A stretch of DNA of 64,000 bases from Clostridiales bacterium (GTDB lineage Bacteria > Bacillota > Clostridia > Christensenellales > Pumilibacteraceae), in NCBI GenBank assembly GCA_014799665.1, contig JAAVHP010000012.1, positions 434,001-498,000 on the forward strand, written 5' to 3'. The notes beneath the pieces are model-generated. The model was not told the origin of the DNA. It ran no database searches and worked only from the letters and a program-made list of their open reading frames with translations. Below, piece by piece: positions 44,848-53,553 of the stretch (positions are counted from its first letter, which is position 1; every line of letters begins with the position of its first letter). The translations under genes and the position numbers were made by a program.

Positions 44848-45209
44848 GGGGCAGGAACGGCACGAGCCACAGAGCCGAACGCATAGGAAGTATTATAAAG
44901 CGCGACGTAGCCGTAATTATCGACGGGCTCAGCGATCCGCGTATTCACGGTGTGGACGTAGTCGACGCCGAGATGTCGCGCGATCTTCGGTACGCCACGG
45001 TGTTCGTATCGATAGAGAACGACGATAAGAAAGTGCTCGACGCGCTCAACGGTTCGGCGGGCTATATCAGAAACAGGCTTGCCGAGGAGAACAGCGAAAT
45101 GCGCGGCGTGCCGCGGCTCAACTTCGTGATCGACAAATCTCAGGCTTACTACGAGCGCATTGAGGAGTTGATCAAAGGTTTTCACAGCAATGACGGAAAT
45201 AACGACTGA
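44844..45209 (+). CDS. rbfA: Ribosome-binding factor A
   Basis: 121 residues starting at GTG in a GTGA overlap with infB, with AAGGAGAG just before. RAERIGSIIKRDVAVIIDGL, SDPRIHGVDVVDAEMSRDLR and YATVFVSI are typical of this KH-like 30S maturation factor. It overlaps the DHH gene by 20 bases. Confidence 0.93.
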   Translation: MRGRNGTSHRAERIGSIIKRDVAVIIDGLSDPRIHGVDVVDAEMSRDLRYATVFVSIENDDKKVLDALNGSAGYIRNRLAEENSEMRGVPRLNFVIDKSQAYYERIEELIKGFHSNDGNND

Positions 45210-46152
45210 AATCATATCGGCGATAAAGGCATCGGATAAGGTGCTTATTTGCGGGCATATCCGTCCAGACGGCGATTGCATAGGTTCGGCGCTCGCCATG
45301 CGGTTTATTTGCGAAAACCTCGGCAAAACCGCCGACGCGGTTTGCGACGCCGAAAAAACGGACTCGTTCGATTTCTTGCCGGGGTACGATTCGTTCAACG
45401 CGCCGCGGTTTAATGACTACGACTTGTTTATAGCCGTCGACTGCGCCATCGATACTCGGCTCGGCGAGTACAGACGGTTTTTGGACACCGCAAAAAATAT
45501 TATAGATATCGACCATCATCCCACAAACAACAAGTACGGTAAGATAAACTTTATAAACGGCGACGCTTGCAGTACGTGTGAAATTATTTTCGATATGTTT
45601 GAGGGCACGGGGCTTATCGATAAAACGGTCGCAACCTGTCTTTATACGGGGCTTTCGACCGATACGGGGCATTTCATGCACAATAACACCACGGCTAAGG
45701 CGTTCGATATAGCGGCTTCGCTTTGCCGAATGGGTGTTGATGCGGGTACGCTCAATCAGGAACTTTACAAAAACAAAAGCTTTTCGCGCATACGTCTGAC
45801 CGCTAAGGCGATCGACGGTATTATTCTGTTCGAGAACGGGCAAATCGCGCTTATGGCTATTACGAAAGAAATGCTCGATAGCTGTAACTGTACTTCCGAC
45901 GATACCGAAGGGCTTATCGACTACGCGTCGAGCATCCGCGGCGTTAAAATATCCATATCCATGTGCGATCAGCCTGGCGGGCTGTTCCGCGTGTCTTTCC
46001 GCTCTAAAAAGGCGGACGTAGCTGCCGCGGCGGAAACCTTCGGCGGCGGCGGACATAAGAACGCGGCGGGCTGTATCATTAAAGGTAATCGCTACGATGT
46101 TATGGAAAAAACTGTTGCTGCGGCAAAGGCCGCGCTTGATAAATTATCGTGA
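45190..46152 (+). CDS. nrnA: DHH family phosphoesterase, NrnA-type oligoribonuclease/pAp phosphatase
   Basis: 320 residues. GHIRPDGDCIGSALAM, the DIDHH motif near residue 105 (IIDIDHHPTNNKYG), LYTGLSTDTGHF and the DHHA1 motif GGGGHKNAAGC are all present. NrnA degrades very short RNAs and dephosphorylates pAp. In Bacillota the gene sits between rbfA and truB, as here. Confidence 0.93.
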   Translation: MTEITTEIISAIKASDKVLICGHIRPDGDCIGSALAMRFICENLGKTADAVCDAEKTDSFDFLPGYDSFNAPRFNDYDLFIAVDCAIDTRLGEYRRFLDTAKNIIDIDHHPTNNKYGKINFINGDACSTCEIIFDMFEGTGLIDKTVATCLYTGLSTDTGHFMHNNTTAKAFDIAASLCRMGVDAGTLNQELYKNKSFSRIRLTAKAIDGIILFENGQIALMAITKEMLDSCNCTSDDTEGLIDYASSIRGVKISISMCDQPGGLFRVSFRSKKADVAAAAETFGGGGHKNAAGCIIKGNRYDVMEKTVAAAKAALDKLS

Positions 46153-47003
46153 ATGGACTGATCAATCTTTATAAACCGCGCGGAATGTCGTCGGCTCAGG
46201 CGGTCGGCAAGGTCAAGCGCATACTTGGCGAAAAGCACGTAGGGCACATGGGTACTCTCGATCCCATGGCGGAGGGCGTGCTCGTTATAGGCGTCGGCAA
46301 GTCGGCGCGACTGTTCGATTATATTTCGGGCAGAATGAAAACTTATATTGCAAAGTTCGAGTTCGGTTACGAAACGGACACGCTCGACGCGCTGGGCGAG
46401 GTCGTAAACAGGACGGACGACATACCGAGCGTTGACGCAGCGCTCGGCGCGGTGCGGTCGCTAGTTGGCGAGATCGACCAAATACCGCCCGTATACAGCG
46501 CGAAGCATGTAGACGGCAAGCGCGCATACGCCTTAGCTCGCGACGGTAAAGAGGTAGAGCTTAAACCCTCGCGCGTCACTATCTACGACGCACAGCTTAT
46601 TTGTCAGCCCAGGATGAACGAAATGGTTTTTGAGATCACTTGTTCGTCTGGGACATATATTCGGGCGATTTGCCGCGACGTGGCGAAAATGTGCGGCTCG
46701 CTCGCAACGCTCACTTATTTACAGCGCACGCGGTCGGGATTGTTCGATATAAAGGACAGCATCACCCTCGACAATCTGGAAGAATTAAAGGAAAAAGCGT
46801 TGATCGCGCCGCAAAATGCGCTTGATATGCCGAGGTTTTCGGTCGATAGTAAGCTTTACGACGAGCTTATCCACGGCAGGAGGATCGAGTGCGAAACGGA
46901 CGGCGACAGTCTTATATTTTGTAACGACGAGTTTTTCGGCATAGGCTGTTCGGTGAACGGCGTGCTAAAGCTAAAAACGTATTTGAAGGACGGTGGGATA
47001 TAA
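46149..47003 (+). CDS. truB: tRNA pseudouridine-55 synthase
   Basis: 284 residues from a GTG overlapping the previous stop (GTGA). INLYKPRGMSSAQAVGKVKR, then the catalytic HMGTLDPMAEGVLVIGVG with its Asp, ETDTLDALGEV, QIPPVYSAKHVDGKRAY and CSSGTYIRAICRDV are diagnostic. It makes the pseudouridine 55 of the T loop, next to the U54 methylated by TrmFO encoded in the same window. A short PUA-like C-terminus is present. Confidence 0.95.
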   Translation: MNGLINLYKPRGMSSAQAVGKVKRILGEKHVGHMGTLDPMAEGVLVIGVGKSARLFDYISGRMKTYIAKFEFGYETDTLDALGEVVNRTDDIPSVDAALGAVRSLVGEIDQIPPVYSAKHVDGKRAYALARDGKEVELKPSRVTIYDAQLICQPRMNEMVFEITCSSGTYIRAICRDVAKMCGSLATLTYLQRTRSGLFDIKDSITLDNLEELKEKALIAPQNALDMPRFSVDSKLYDELIHGRRIECETDGDSLIFCNDEFFGIGCSVNGVLKLKTYLKDGGI

Positions 47004-47004
47004 A

Positions 47005-47886
47005 ATGATGAAAGAGCTTACTACGGAAGAAGCCTGCGTTGCTCTCGGGTATTTCGACAGTATGCACTTGGGGCATCGCGCGCTAATAAAATTGGCGGGC
47101 GAATACGCCAAGTCGCACGGTCTTACTTGCGCGGTCGCAACCTTTACGAACAACGCCTACAAGCAGTTCAATATGGACGGAAAGCAGGTGTATACGTATG
47201 CCGAGCGCTCTGCGCTTCTCGACGGCTTGTGCGATTGCGTGCTTCCCATGCGGTTCGACAGTCGGCTTAAAAACTGCACTGCCGAGCGTTTCCTTGATTT
47301 GCTTTTCGCTCATCATAAGATCAAGGCCGTAGCGTGCGGCTATGATTACTCGTTCGGCAAGGGCGCAAAGGGCGACGCGGAATTTCTTAAAAAGTATTGC
47401 GAAGCACACGGCGTCGATTGTATAGTAATGGACAAGTTCGAGGAGAACGGCGAGCGCATTTCGACCACCGTCGTTAAAAGATTGCTCGAAAAAGGCGATA
47501 TGGAAAAAGCGAATACATACCTCGGCGCACCGTTCATGCTCAGCGGCAAGGTCGTGCGTGGCAGGGGCGCGGGGCGTATGTTCGATATTCCCACCGCGAA
47601 TATTAAGTTTCCCGCAAGCAAAATGCTTCCCAAGAAAGGCGTTTACGGCACGAGCTGCGTTATCGACGGGAACACCTATTACGGCGCGACCAACGTAGGC
47701 GGACGACCTACGTTCGACCTTTCCAAGACGGTTGTCGAAATCATGCTCGATAATTTTAACGAGAATATCTACGATAAAGAAGTAACGATTTACTTCCATG
47801 AATATATCCGTGCAATCAAGAAGTTCGACACGACCGATAAGCTGTCGAAGCAGGTGCATCAAGATATCGGGTGGTACAAGAAATGA
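47005..47886 (+). CDS. ribF: Bifunctional riboflavin kinase / FAD synthetase
   Basis: 293 residues. ATG 47005 (or the next ATG) is favoured over the GTG at 46993, which lies in the truB end. The FAD synthetase half has GYFDSMHLGHRALI, where the usual GxFDGxHxGH has Ser for Gly, then VATFTNNAYKQF and ACGYDYSFGKGAKGD. The kinase half begins SGKVVRGRGAGRMFDIPTAN and includes KKGVYGTSCVIDG and ATNVGGRPTF. It makes FMN and FAD, including the cofactor of TrmFO. It overlaps the next gene (ATGA). Confidence 0.93.
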   Translation: MMKELTTEEACVALGYFDSMHLGHRALIKLAGEYAKSHGLTCAVATFTNNAYKQFNMDGKQVYTYAERSALLDGLCDCVLPMRFDSRLKNCTAERFLDLLFAHHKIKAVACGYDYSFGKGAKGDAEFLKKYCEAHGVDCIVMDKFEENGERISTTVVKRLLEKGDMEKANTYLGAPFMLSGKVVRGRGAGRMFDIPTANIKFPASKMLPKKGVYGTSCVIDGNTYYGATNVGGRPTFDLSKTVVEIMLDNFNENIYDKEVTIYFHEYIRAIKKFDTTDKLSKQVHQDIGWYKK

Positions 47887-48725
47887 TAAGGATAGGACCG
47901 AGCGGAAACAGCAACAGCTTTTACGAAGCGGGGAATAAACACACGTACCAAGAAGGCGAGTTTTTGCACGGCTTGGGGCTTAATGCGTTTGAATATTCGT
48001 TCGGGCGCGGCGTCAGTATGTCGGACGAAACGGCGCAAAAAATCAAGGGAGCCTTTTCCAAATACGATATTGCGATAAGCGTTCATGCGCCGTACTATAC
48101 TAATTTCGCCAATCCCGAGCCCGAAATGATAAGTAAATCGATAGGCTACGTTTTGCAGTCGATAGAAGCTTGCAAAAAGCTGGGCGGCGAGCGCGTTGTC
48201 GTTCATCCCGCGGCGTGCGGCAAGGCGACAAGACAGGAAGCGGTGGAGCGGACTAAGAGCAATCTTGTTTTGCTCGCCGACGCGTGCAGAAAGCTTGATT
48301 ACGACTTTAAGGTCTGTTTGGAAACCATGGGCAAAAACAACCAAATCGGCACGGTCGAGGAGGTCGTCGAGTTTTGCCTTATTTACGAAAAGTTCTATCC
48401 GTGCTTCGACTTCGGGCATATCAATTCGTATATGCATGGCGGACTGAAAACCAAGGACGATTACCGCCGCATACTTGATTATACTATCGACAAGCTTGGG
48501 TTTGATAAAGCTTCGCAAATGCACGTGCATTTTTCCAAGATACAGTACGGCGATAAGGGCGAGATACGGCATTTGACGTTCGAGGACACGAAATACGGTC
48601 CCGAGTACGCGCCGCTTGCCGAGCTGTTTGACGAGTATAAAATGTCGCCGTATATCGTTTGCGAGTCGAACGGCACAATGGCGGACGACGCGCTCATCAT
48701 GAAAAATCTTCATAAAAACGCTTAA
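47883..48725 (+). CDS. Endonuclease IV-like AP endonuclease (TIM barrel)
   Basis: 280 residues beginning at ATG 47883. The zinc-ligand pattern of endonuclease IV is visible in order: HAPYYTNFANPE, VVHPAACGKATRQ, CLETMGKNNQIGTVEE, CFDFGHINSYM, MHVHFS and a final CESNG. The family repairs abasic sites. The sequence is a divergent member (DFGHIN in place of the DTCH-type text), so a different xylose isomerase-like barrel activity is possible, but the full ligand set favours a nuclease. Confidence 0.8.
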   Translation: MIRIGPSGNSNSFYEAGNKHTYQEGEFLHGLGLNAFEYSFGRGVSMSDETAQKIKGAFSKYDIAISVHAPYYTNFANPEPEMISKSIGYVLQSIEACKKLGGERVVVHPAACGKATRQEAVERTKSNLVLLADACRKLDYDFKVCLETMGKNNQIGTVEEVVEFCLIYEKFYPCFDFGHINSYMHGGLKTKDDYRRILDYTIDKLGFDKASQMHVHFSKIQYGDKGEIRHLTFEDTKYGPEYAPLAELFDEYKMSPYIVCESNGTMADDALIMKNLHKNA

Positions 48726-48750
48726 CATACGGCGCAAGATATGGTATAAT
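48722..48750 (+). promoter_or_regulatory. Promoter for the M24 peptidase-efp unit
   Basis: TTAACA (48722-48727), overlapping the preceding stop codon, 17-base spacer, TATAAT (48745-48750). AGAGG and the ATG follow within 17 bases. Confidence 0.7.
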
Positions 48751-48766
48751 AGGAAAAGAGGTAATA

Positions 48767-49819
48767 ATGAGTACAACCGATCTTTTTGAAAATAATCCCA
48801 AAATCGACGCGTTCGTGGTGATCGACGAGAGCAATCGTTTTTACTTTACGCATTTCGAAACCTCGTTCGGCGCAGTCGTTATCGGTAAAACCAAAAACGT
48901 GTTTATTACCGATTTCAGGTACGAAGCGGAAGCGCGCGAAAACGTGACCGACTTCGAAATCGTCATTACGACCTATTCCGAGTTCTACGGCAAGATAGCC
49001 GAGGTTCTTAAAGATCTCGGTGCAAAGAACATCGGTTACGGCGAAAAAATGTATATCGACGAGTATCAAGCGTTTAAGTCCGCGCTCGGCGACTTTAAGC
49101 TTAAACCCGCCGAAGCGGCGATTCAGGCTAAGCGCGCTGTCAAGACCGAAAAAGAGATCGAGTTCATCAAAACTGCGCAACAGATTGCGGAAACCGCGCT
49201 TAAAAAGGCTATATCCCGTGCAAAAGCGGGCATAACCGAGCGCGAGCTCATGGCGGAAATCAATTACGAAATGATCATCGGCGGCGCTGAAAAAAATTCG
49301 TTCGAAACGATAGTCGCATTCGGCGCAAACACCGCGCAGCCCCATCACCATCCGTCCGATAAGAAGCTCGATAAGAACGAGTTGGTACTTGTGGACATGG
49401 GCGCAAAGTACGAGGGCTATTGCTCTGATATGACGCGCACGTTCTGCTTAGGCAACCCCGGTCAACAGCTTGCCGAGGTTTATAATATTGTCAAGGAAGC
49501 GCAGGAATACGCGATCAAGAATATCAAGGCGGGCATGACCTGCCACGACGCGGATGCGCTCGCGCGCGAATACATAACCTCGCACGGCTACGGCGATAAT
49601 TTCGGTCATTCGTTCGGTCACGGCGTGGGTGTGGATATCCACGAGGAGCCGCGCGTAGGCAAAAACTCGCAAACGGTGCTCGTACCCAATATGGTGATCA
49701 CAGCAGAACCGGGTATTTATATTCCGGGACTCGGCGGTGTGCGCATAGAGGATATGCTCGTGGTCGGCGAGGACGGCGTAACCGATATTACGGCTTACGA
49801 CAAAAAACTCAGTATCTAA
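48767..49819 (+). CDS. M24 family Xaa-Pro aminopeptidase
   Basis: 350 residues. An N-terminal creatinase-like domain of about 125 residues precedes the pita-bread catalytic domain. The five metal ligands appear in LVDMGAKYEGYCSDMTRTF (two Asp), GHSFGHGVGVDIHEEP (His), TAEPGIYIPG (Glu) and VRIEDMLVV (Glu). It removes an N-terminal residue before proline. Neighbouring efp is the standard Bacillota pairing (yqhT-efp), which is notable because EF-P relieves stalling at prolines. Confidence 0.93.
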   Translation: MSTTDLFENNPKIDAFVVIDESNRFYFTHFETSFGAVVIGKTKNVFITDFRYEAEARENVTDFEIVITTYSEFYGKIAEVLKDLGAKNIGYGEKMYIDEYQAFKSALGDFKLKPAEAAIQAKRAVKTEKEIEFIKTAQQIAETALKKAISRAKAGITERELMAEINYEMIIGGAEKNSFETIVAFGANTAQPHHHPSDKKLDKNELVLVDMGAKYEGYCSDMTRTFCLGNPGQQLAEVYNIVKEAQEYAIKNIKAGMTCHDADALAREYITSHGYGDNFGHSFGHGVGVDIHEEPRVGKNSQTVLVPNMVITAEPGIYIPGLGGVRIEDMLVVGEDGVTDITAYDKKLSI

Positions 49820-49875
49820 TCTTTTACGGATAATACCCGTAAACACAAAAGTAATTTATTCCGAGGAGGATTTTT

Positions 49876-50436
49876 ATGGTATCGGCAGGAGATTTCCGCA
49901 AAGGCACAACATTCGAGATGGACGGTAAGGTTTACACTGTCGTCGAATTTCAGCACGTAAAACCGGGCAAGGGATCGGCGTTTGTCCGCACCAAGATTAA
50001 AAACGTTATTACGGGGCAGGTTCTCGAAAACACGTTCAACCCGTCGGATAAGTACGAGGAAGCGCATATCGATAGGCGCGCCTACACCTATTCGTACAGC
50101 GACGGCGATCTTTACTACTTTATGGACAGCGAAACGTTCGATATGCTTCCGCTCAATCACGACATTTGCGAGGATGCGCTTAAATTCATTAAGGAAGAAA
50201 TGCCCGTCACCATTTCGTCGTACAAGGGTTCGCCGTTTGCGGTCGAGCCGCCCAACTTCGTTGAGCTCGTTATTGCCGATACCGAGGGCGGTATTCAAGG
50301 CGACACGAGTAAGCCCGGCAATAAGCCCGCAACGCTCGAAACCGGCTTTACGCTCGGCGTGCCGCTGTTCGTCAATATCGGCGATAAGATCCGCGTCGAT
50401 ACCCGCACGGGAACGTACATGGAGCGCGTTAAATAA
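49876..50436 (+). CDS. efp: Elongation factor P
   Basis: 186 residues, preceded by [47 protein letters not shown] (with the modifiable Lys region near residue 32), [19 protein letters not shown] and [20 protein letters not shown] show the three beta-barrel domains complete. A 7-bp hairpin TTTACGG/CCGTAAA (49823-49843) lies in the spacer before it. A strong terminator follows. Confidence 0.96.
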   Translation: MVSAGDFRKGTTFEMDGKVYTVVEFQHVKPGKGSAFVRTKIKNVITGQVLENTFNPSDKYEEAHIDRRAYTYSYSDGDLYYFMDSETFDMLPLNHDICEDALKFIKEEMPVTISSYKGSPFAVEPPNFVELVIADTEGGIQGDTSKPGNKPATLETGFTLGVPLFVNIGDKIRVDTRTGTYMERVK

Positions 50437-50442
50437 GTAATT

Positions 50443-50470
50443 AAAAAAGAAGCCTTCGGGCTTCTTTTTT
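50443..50470. terminator. Bidirectional terminator between efp and the ABC-F gene
   Basis: AAAAAAGAAGCC (50443-50454) and GGCTTCTTTTTT (50459-50470) form 12 bp with a TTCG tetraloop. A/T runs on both sides let it serve both convergent genes. Confidence 0.92.
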
Positions 50471-50481
50471 AATGTAAAAAA

Positions 50482-51978
50482 TTACATTTTGATAGTTCTC
50501 GTTGCAATATTACTGCGGAACGCGGCGTCGTGTTCTACGAATATCATGGTGGGCGCAAACTCATTTAACAGTTTTTCTATTTGCATACGCGAATATATAT
50601 CGATGTAGTTAAGCGGTTCGTCCCAAACGTATAGGTGCGCCGATTGGCATAGACTTTTGGCGATAAGCACTTTTTTCTTTTGTCCCTCGGATAAGCTCGA
50701 AATATCGGAAAATAGCTCGTCGCGCTTAAAGTCCATTTTGCGCAGTATCGTATTGAAAAGAGTTTCGTCGATTTCGTTCAGAGTTGCAAAATCTTTTAGC
50801 GAACCGCTTAAGTGATCGGCGTGCTGCGGCACGTACGATATTTTCAAATCGGCGGGAATCACGAGCCGTCCCGTATGCGAAAGCTCCTTTCCCGCAATAA
50901 GCTTTATAAGACTGCTTTTTCCGCACCCGTTTTTTCCGCACAACGCTATTCTTTCGCCGCGTTTGATCTCTAACGACATGGGCGGGAATACGGGCGCGTC
51001 GCCGTACGTTACCGATATGTTGTCGGCGTAAGCAAGCCGTTCGGCGCGATAGGATAGGGGCGACAGTTTGAGATCGGCGGCGTACTCCGTATTTTTAAGT
51101 AACTGCGATTTTTGTTCGACTGCATCCTCGCGGCGCGCTTCGATAGCCTTTGCGCGCTTTTGCAGCTTAGCCGCCTTGTGACCTATATATCCCTTATCCA
51201 CTCGCGTACCCATTACGTTGGAGTGGTTCGAAGCGCTGTTGCGGCTCTTTTCTTTTTCGGTGTTTTGTGCCCATTCGCTCGTTCGCCGCGCCGCTTCGGT
51301 CAGCTTTTTCACTTCCTTTTTAAGCCTATCGTTTTGCGTGGCTTCAAATGCTTGCTGCCGCTCGAAGTTTTCGAACCAGGACGAGAAGTTACCGCTTTGC
51401 ACCTCGATATTCGTTTTGTTGATCGATAAGATATGATCTACGCAGTCGTCCAAAAATGCGCGGTCGTGCGATACGAGTATAAAACCCGATTTGCCGTTTA
51501 GGTATTGCGCCACGGTCTCGCGCGAAAAGCTGTCGAGGTGATTGGTAGGCTCGTCTATGAGCAAAAAGTTCCCGTCGTTTAGGAACAAGCCCGCGAGCAT
51601 CAGTTTGGTGCGTTCTCCGCCCGAAAGGGTGTCGAACGGGCGGTATAGCAGTTCTTCATCGAGCTTTAATTTATTCAGCTCGCGCTGCAAACGCCAATAT
51701 TCGCTCGTATCGCAAATATCGCCCAATACCTCTATCGAAAGTCGGGTTTTGTCGTTTACCTCAAAAGGAAAGTACGTAAAACGGACGCTCGAAGTTATCG
51801 AGCCTTTATATTCGTACGCGCCGAGCAAAAGTTTAAGAAAGGTGGTTTTGCCCCTGCCGTTTCGCCCGACGAAGCCGAGCTTCCAGTTAGTGTCTATATT
51901 AAAGCAAACGTTATTAAAGACGTCGGTAAATCCGCCGTCGTAAGAAAAGGTTAGCCCCTGTACCTTTATCATTGACAT
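50482..51978 (-). CDS. ABC-F ribosome protection protein, Lsa type
   Basis: 498 residues on the minus strand, starting at the ATG at 51978 with AAGGAG 8 bases before it. Two ATPase domains: Walker A GRNGRGKTTF and GKNGCGKSSL, signatures LSGGERTKLMLAGL and LSEGQKKKVLIAKSL, Walker B LLIDEPTNHLD and YVWDEPLNYID. There are no membrane helices. The N-terminal wording (WKLGFVGRNGRGKTTF) and the WDEPLNYIDIYSR ending are close to my memory of Lsa proteins, which dislodge lincosamides, streptogramin A and pleuromutilins from the ribosome. It lies inverted between efp and spoIIIAA, which are normally adjacent, suggesting insertion. Its leader carries an attenuator. Confidence 0.9.
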   Translation of the reverse strand: MSMIKVQGLTFSYDGGFTDVFNNVCFNIDTNWKLGFVGRNGRGKTTFLKLLLGAYEYKGSITSSVRFTYFPFEVNDKTRLSIEVLGDICDTSEYWRLQRELNKLKLDEELLYRPFDTLSGGERTKLMLAGLFLNDGNFLLIDEPTNHLDSFSRETVAQYLNGKSGFILVSHDRAFLDDCVDHILSINKTNIEVQSGNFSSWFENFERQQAFEATQNDRLKKEVKKLTEAARRTSEWAQNTEKEKSRNSASNHSNVMGTRVDKGYIGHKAAKLQKRAKAIEARREDAVEQKSQLLKNTEYAADLKLSPLSYRAERLAYADNISVTYGDAPVFPPMSLEIKRGERIALCGKNGCGKSSLIKLIAGKELSHTGRLVIPADLKISYVPQHADHLSGSLKDFATLNEIDETLFNTILRKMDFKRDELFSDISSLSEGQKKKVLIAKSLCQSAHLYVWDEPLNYIDIYSRMQIEKLLNEFAPTMIFVEHDAAFRSNIATRTIKM

Positions 51979-51985
51979 ATATAAT

Positions 51986-52051
51986 ACTCCTTGCAAAGTG
52001 AGCCCATAGATTAATGGGATGTTATAAGCGTAACGATTATTTGCAAGAAGT
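51986..52051 (-). promoter_or_regulatory. Translation attenuator: leader codons pair with the ABC-F Shine-Dalgarno
   Basis: On the minus strand ACTTCTTGCAAA (52051-52040) can pair over 12 bp, with one G-U, with TTTGCAAGGAGT (51997-51986), which contains the AAGGAG ribosome site. The first arm is the end of a seven-codon leader ORF. A small CCCAT/ATGGG hairpin lies between the arms. A ribosome stalled on the leader would break this helix and expose the ABC-F start. Confidence 0.75.
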
Positions 52052-52060
52052 TATATACAT
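52037..52060 (-). CDS. Leader peptide MYITSCK upstream of the ABC-F gene
   Basis: ATG at 52060 on the minus strand, then Tyr, Ile, Thr, Ser, Cys, Lys and TAA. GAGGTGA lies five bases before the ATG. It sits just after a strong promoter and its last codons form one arm of the attenuator helix. Short stalling peptides of this kind precede inducible erm, msr and vmlR-type resistance genes; the peptide sequence itself is not one I recognise. Confidence 0.7.
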   Translation of the reverse strand: MYITSCK

Positions 52061-52082
52061 CTTCACCTCGGTTGTTTTTTGT

Positions 52083-52111
52083 ATTATACAATACGCTCGT
52101 TTGAAAGTCAA
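52083..52111 (-). promoter_or_regulatory. Promoter of the leader peptide-ABC-F transcript
   Basis: Minus strand TTGACT (52111-52106), 17-base spacer, TATAAT (52088-52083). Predicted start near 52076, giving a leader of about 98 bases to the ABC-F ATG. Confidence 0.8.
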
Positions 52112-52159
52112 GCGAAAATATTAACATATCGAGCCGTATTTTGCCATAAACATAACGGT

Positions 52160-53050
52160 ATGGAAGAGTTATACAGGCTCATACCGGACAGGCTAGTGCA
52201 ACCGCTAAAAAGACTTATGACTGAGCGTGTGTACGAGCTTCGCATAATAAATTGCGCGCCCGTACGCGTATGCTACGACGGCGTATATTATTATTTATGC
52301 GGGGACGGTATTACCAAGGACAAGCTTAAAGCGTTTATTGCGGATAGGTCCGACGCGGAGGGCGTAGTTATGCGCGCGTGCTCGCGCTCGCTTTATACGG
52401 TTACCGAAACGCTCAAACGCGGCTACGTTTCGGTCTCGGGCGGAATACGTATAGGCGTATGCGGCTACGGCGTGATGAGCGGCGGAAACGTGATCGCCGT
52501 TAAAGATTTTTGTTCGGTCAATATCAGACTGCCGCACCAGATAAAAGGTTGCGCGCAGAGCTTATATTCGCGCGTGGTGTCAAGCGGGCTTAAAAGTACG
52601 CTTATAATGTCGCCGCCGGGAGCGGGGAAAACGACAATGCTACGCGATCTTGTGCGGCTTTTATCAGACCGCGGGCTTAACGTTTTATTGTGCGACGAGA
52701 AGCAGGAAATAGCCTCGTGCGTGAACGGGACGCCTATGCTCGACGTGGGAGCTTGTACCGATATCATGAGCGGCGTACCCAAGTCAGTGGCTATCGAAAC
52801 GGGCGTTGCAAATATGCGTCCCGACTTTATAGCGACCGACGAGTTGTTCGATAACGATATAGACGGCGTGCGAAAAGCCGCCGCGTGCGGCGTTAAGGTT
52901 ATCGCTACAGTACACGCCGAAACGCCGCGCGATTTGCTCAAAAAGCCGTGCTACAAGCAGGCAGTCGCCGACGGGGTGTGGGAACTGTATGCGGTGCTTT
53001 CCGGCGCGCCTAATCGAAATTTGAGCGTTTATAACGAGGTGCCGGCGTGA
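52160..53050 (+). CDS. spoIIIAA: Stage III sporulation protein AA
   Basis: 296 residues from ATG 52160; the frame extends upstream to 52079 but that part overlaps the divergent promoter and is not conserved. SpoIIIAA is the secretion-type ATPase of the SpoIIIA-SpoIIQ channel between mother cell and forespore. Walker A MSPPGAGKTTML lies near residue 155, followed by CDEKQEIASCVNG, DIMSGVPKSVAIETGVANMR, the Walker B-like FIATDELFDNDID and IATVHAE. No strong Shine-Dalgarno sequence, and I could not define a convincing SigE promoter. First of eight overlapping or closely spaced genes. Confidence 0.93.
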   Translation: MEELYRLIPDRLVQPLKRLMTERVYELRIINCAPVRVCYDGVYYYLCGDGITKDKLKAFIADRSDAEGVVMRACSRSLYTVTETLKRGYVSVSGGIRIGVCGYGVMSGGNVIAVKDFCSVNIRLPHQIKGCAQSLYSRVVSSGLKSTLIMSPPGAGKTTMLRDLVRLLSDRGLNVLLCDEKQEIASCVNGTPMLDVGACTDIMSGVPKSVAIETGVANMRPDFIATDELFDNDIDGVRKAAACGVKVIATVHAETPRDLLKKPCYKQAVADGVWELYAVLSGAPNRNLSVYNEVPA

Positions 53051-53532
53051 GCGTTAAGTTTTTGATAGTGTTTTTATGCGTAGCGGCGGGCGCGACGATA
53101 GGCTACCTTATAATGCTTTCGTATAAGAGGACTGCCGTATATCTTGCGGGCGTGTGCGGCGTGATAGGCGAACTGAAACGAAATATGACATATAGGCGCG
53201 ATTCGGTGTCTACCGCGCTCGGCAAGGTAAAAGTCGAAAGTTCGCTGTTGATCAAGCAAATGCACGAATACGCAGATTACGCCGTTGGCAAGGACGGCGC
53301 GCCCGCTATAAGTCGAGGATTTTTGTCCGCCGAGCTTTACGCGCGGGTATGCGAGTTTTTCAATTCTCTCGGCGTATCCGACAGCGGCTCGCAAACGCGC
53401 GAGCTCGAAGAGTTCGGTAAGCTGTTCGAAAAGCTTCATGCGGAAGCCGAGCAAAAATTCAAAAAGTACGGTGCGGTCGCGGTCAAGCTCGGTTTCCTGT
53501 TGGGACTCGGCGTGGGCGTGCTCACGCTGTAA
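53047..53532 (+). CDS. spoIIIAB: Stage III sporulation protein AB
   Basis: 161 residues, starting at GTG in an overlap with the spoIIIAA stop. An N-terminal helix (FLIVFLCVAAGATIGYLIML) is followed by the cytoplasmic GspF-like helical region with GVIGELKRNMTYRRDSVSTA and ends in a C-terminal hydrophobic helix (KLGFLLGLGVGVLTL). SpoIIIAB is the platform-like component of the channel. Confidence 0.9.
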   Translation: MSVKFLIVFLCVAAGATIGYLIMLSYKRTAVYLAGVCGVIGELKRNMTYRRDSVSTALGKVKVESSLLIKQMHEYADYAVGKDGAPAISRGFLSAELYARVCEFFNSLGVSDSGSQTRELEEFGKLFEKLHAEAEQKFKKYGAVAVKLGFLLGLGVGVLTL

Positions 53533-53553
53533 TCGTTTTCTTCGGGCGGTGAT

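Noticed and set aside
49823..49843. TTTACGG/CCGTAAA hairpin before efp as a terminator
   Set aside because: No T tract follows the stem, so it is not a normal terminator; possibly only a local fold.
52116..52159. SigE promoter for spoIIIAA
   Set aside because: AATATT and CATAAACA are present, but the spacing (about 22 bases) does not fit SigE; not supported enough to list.
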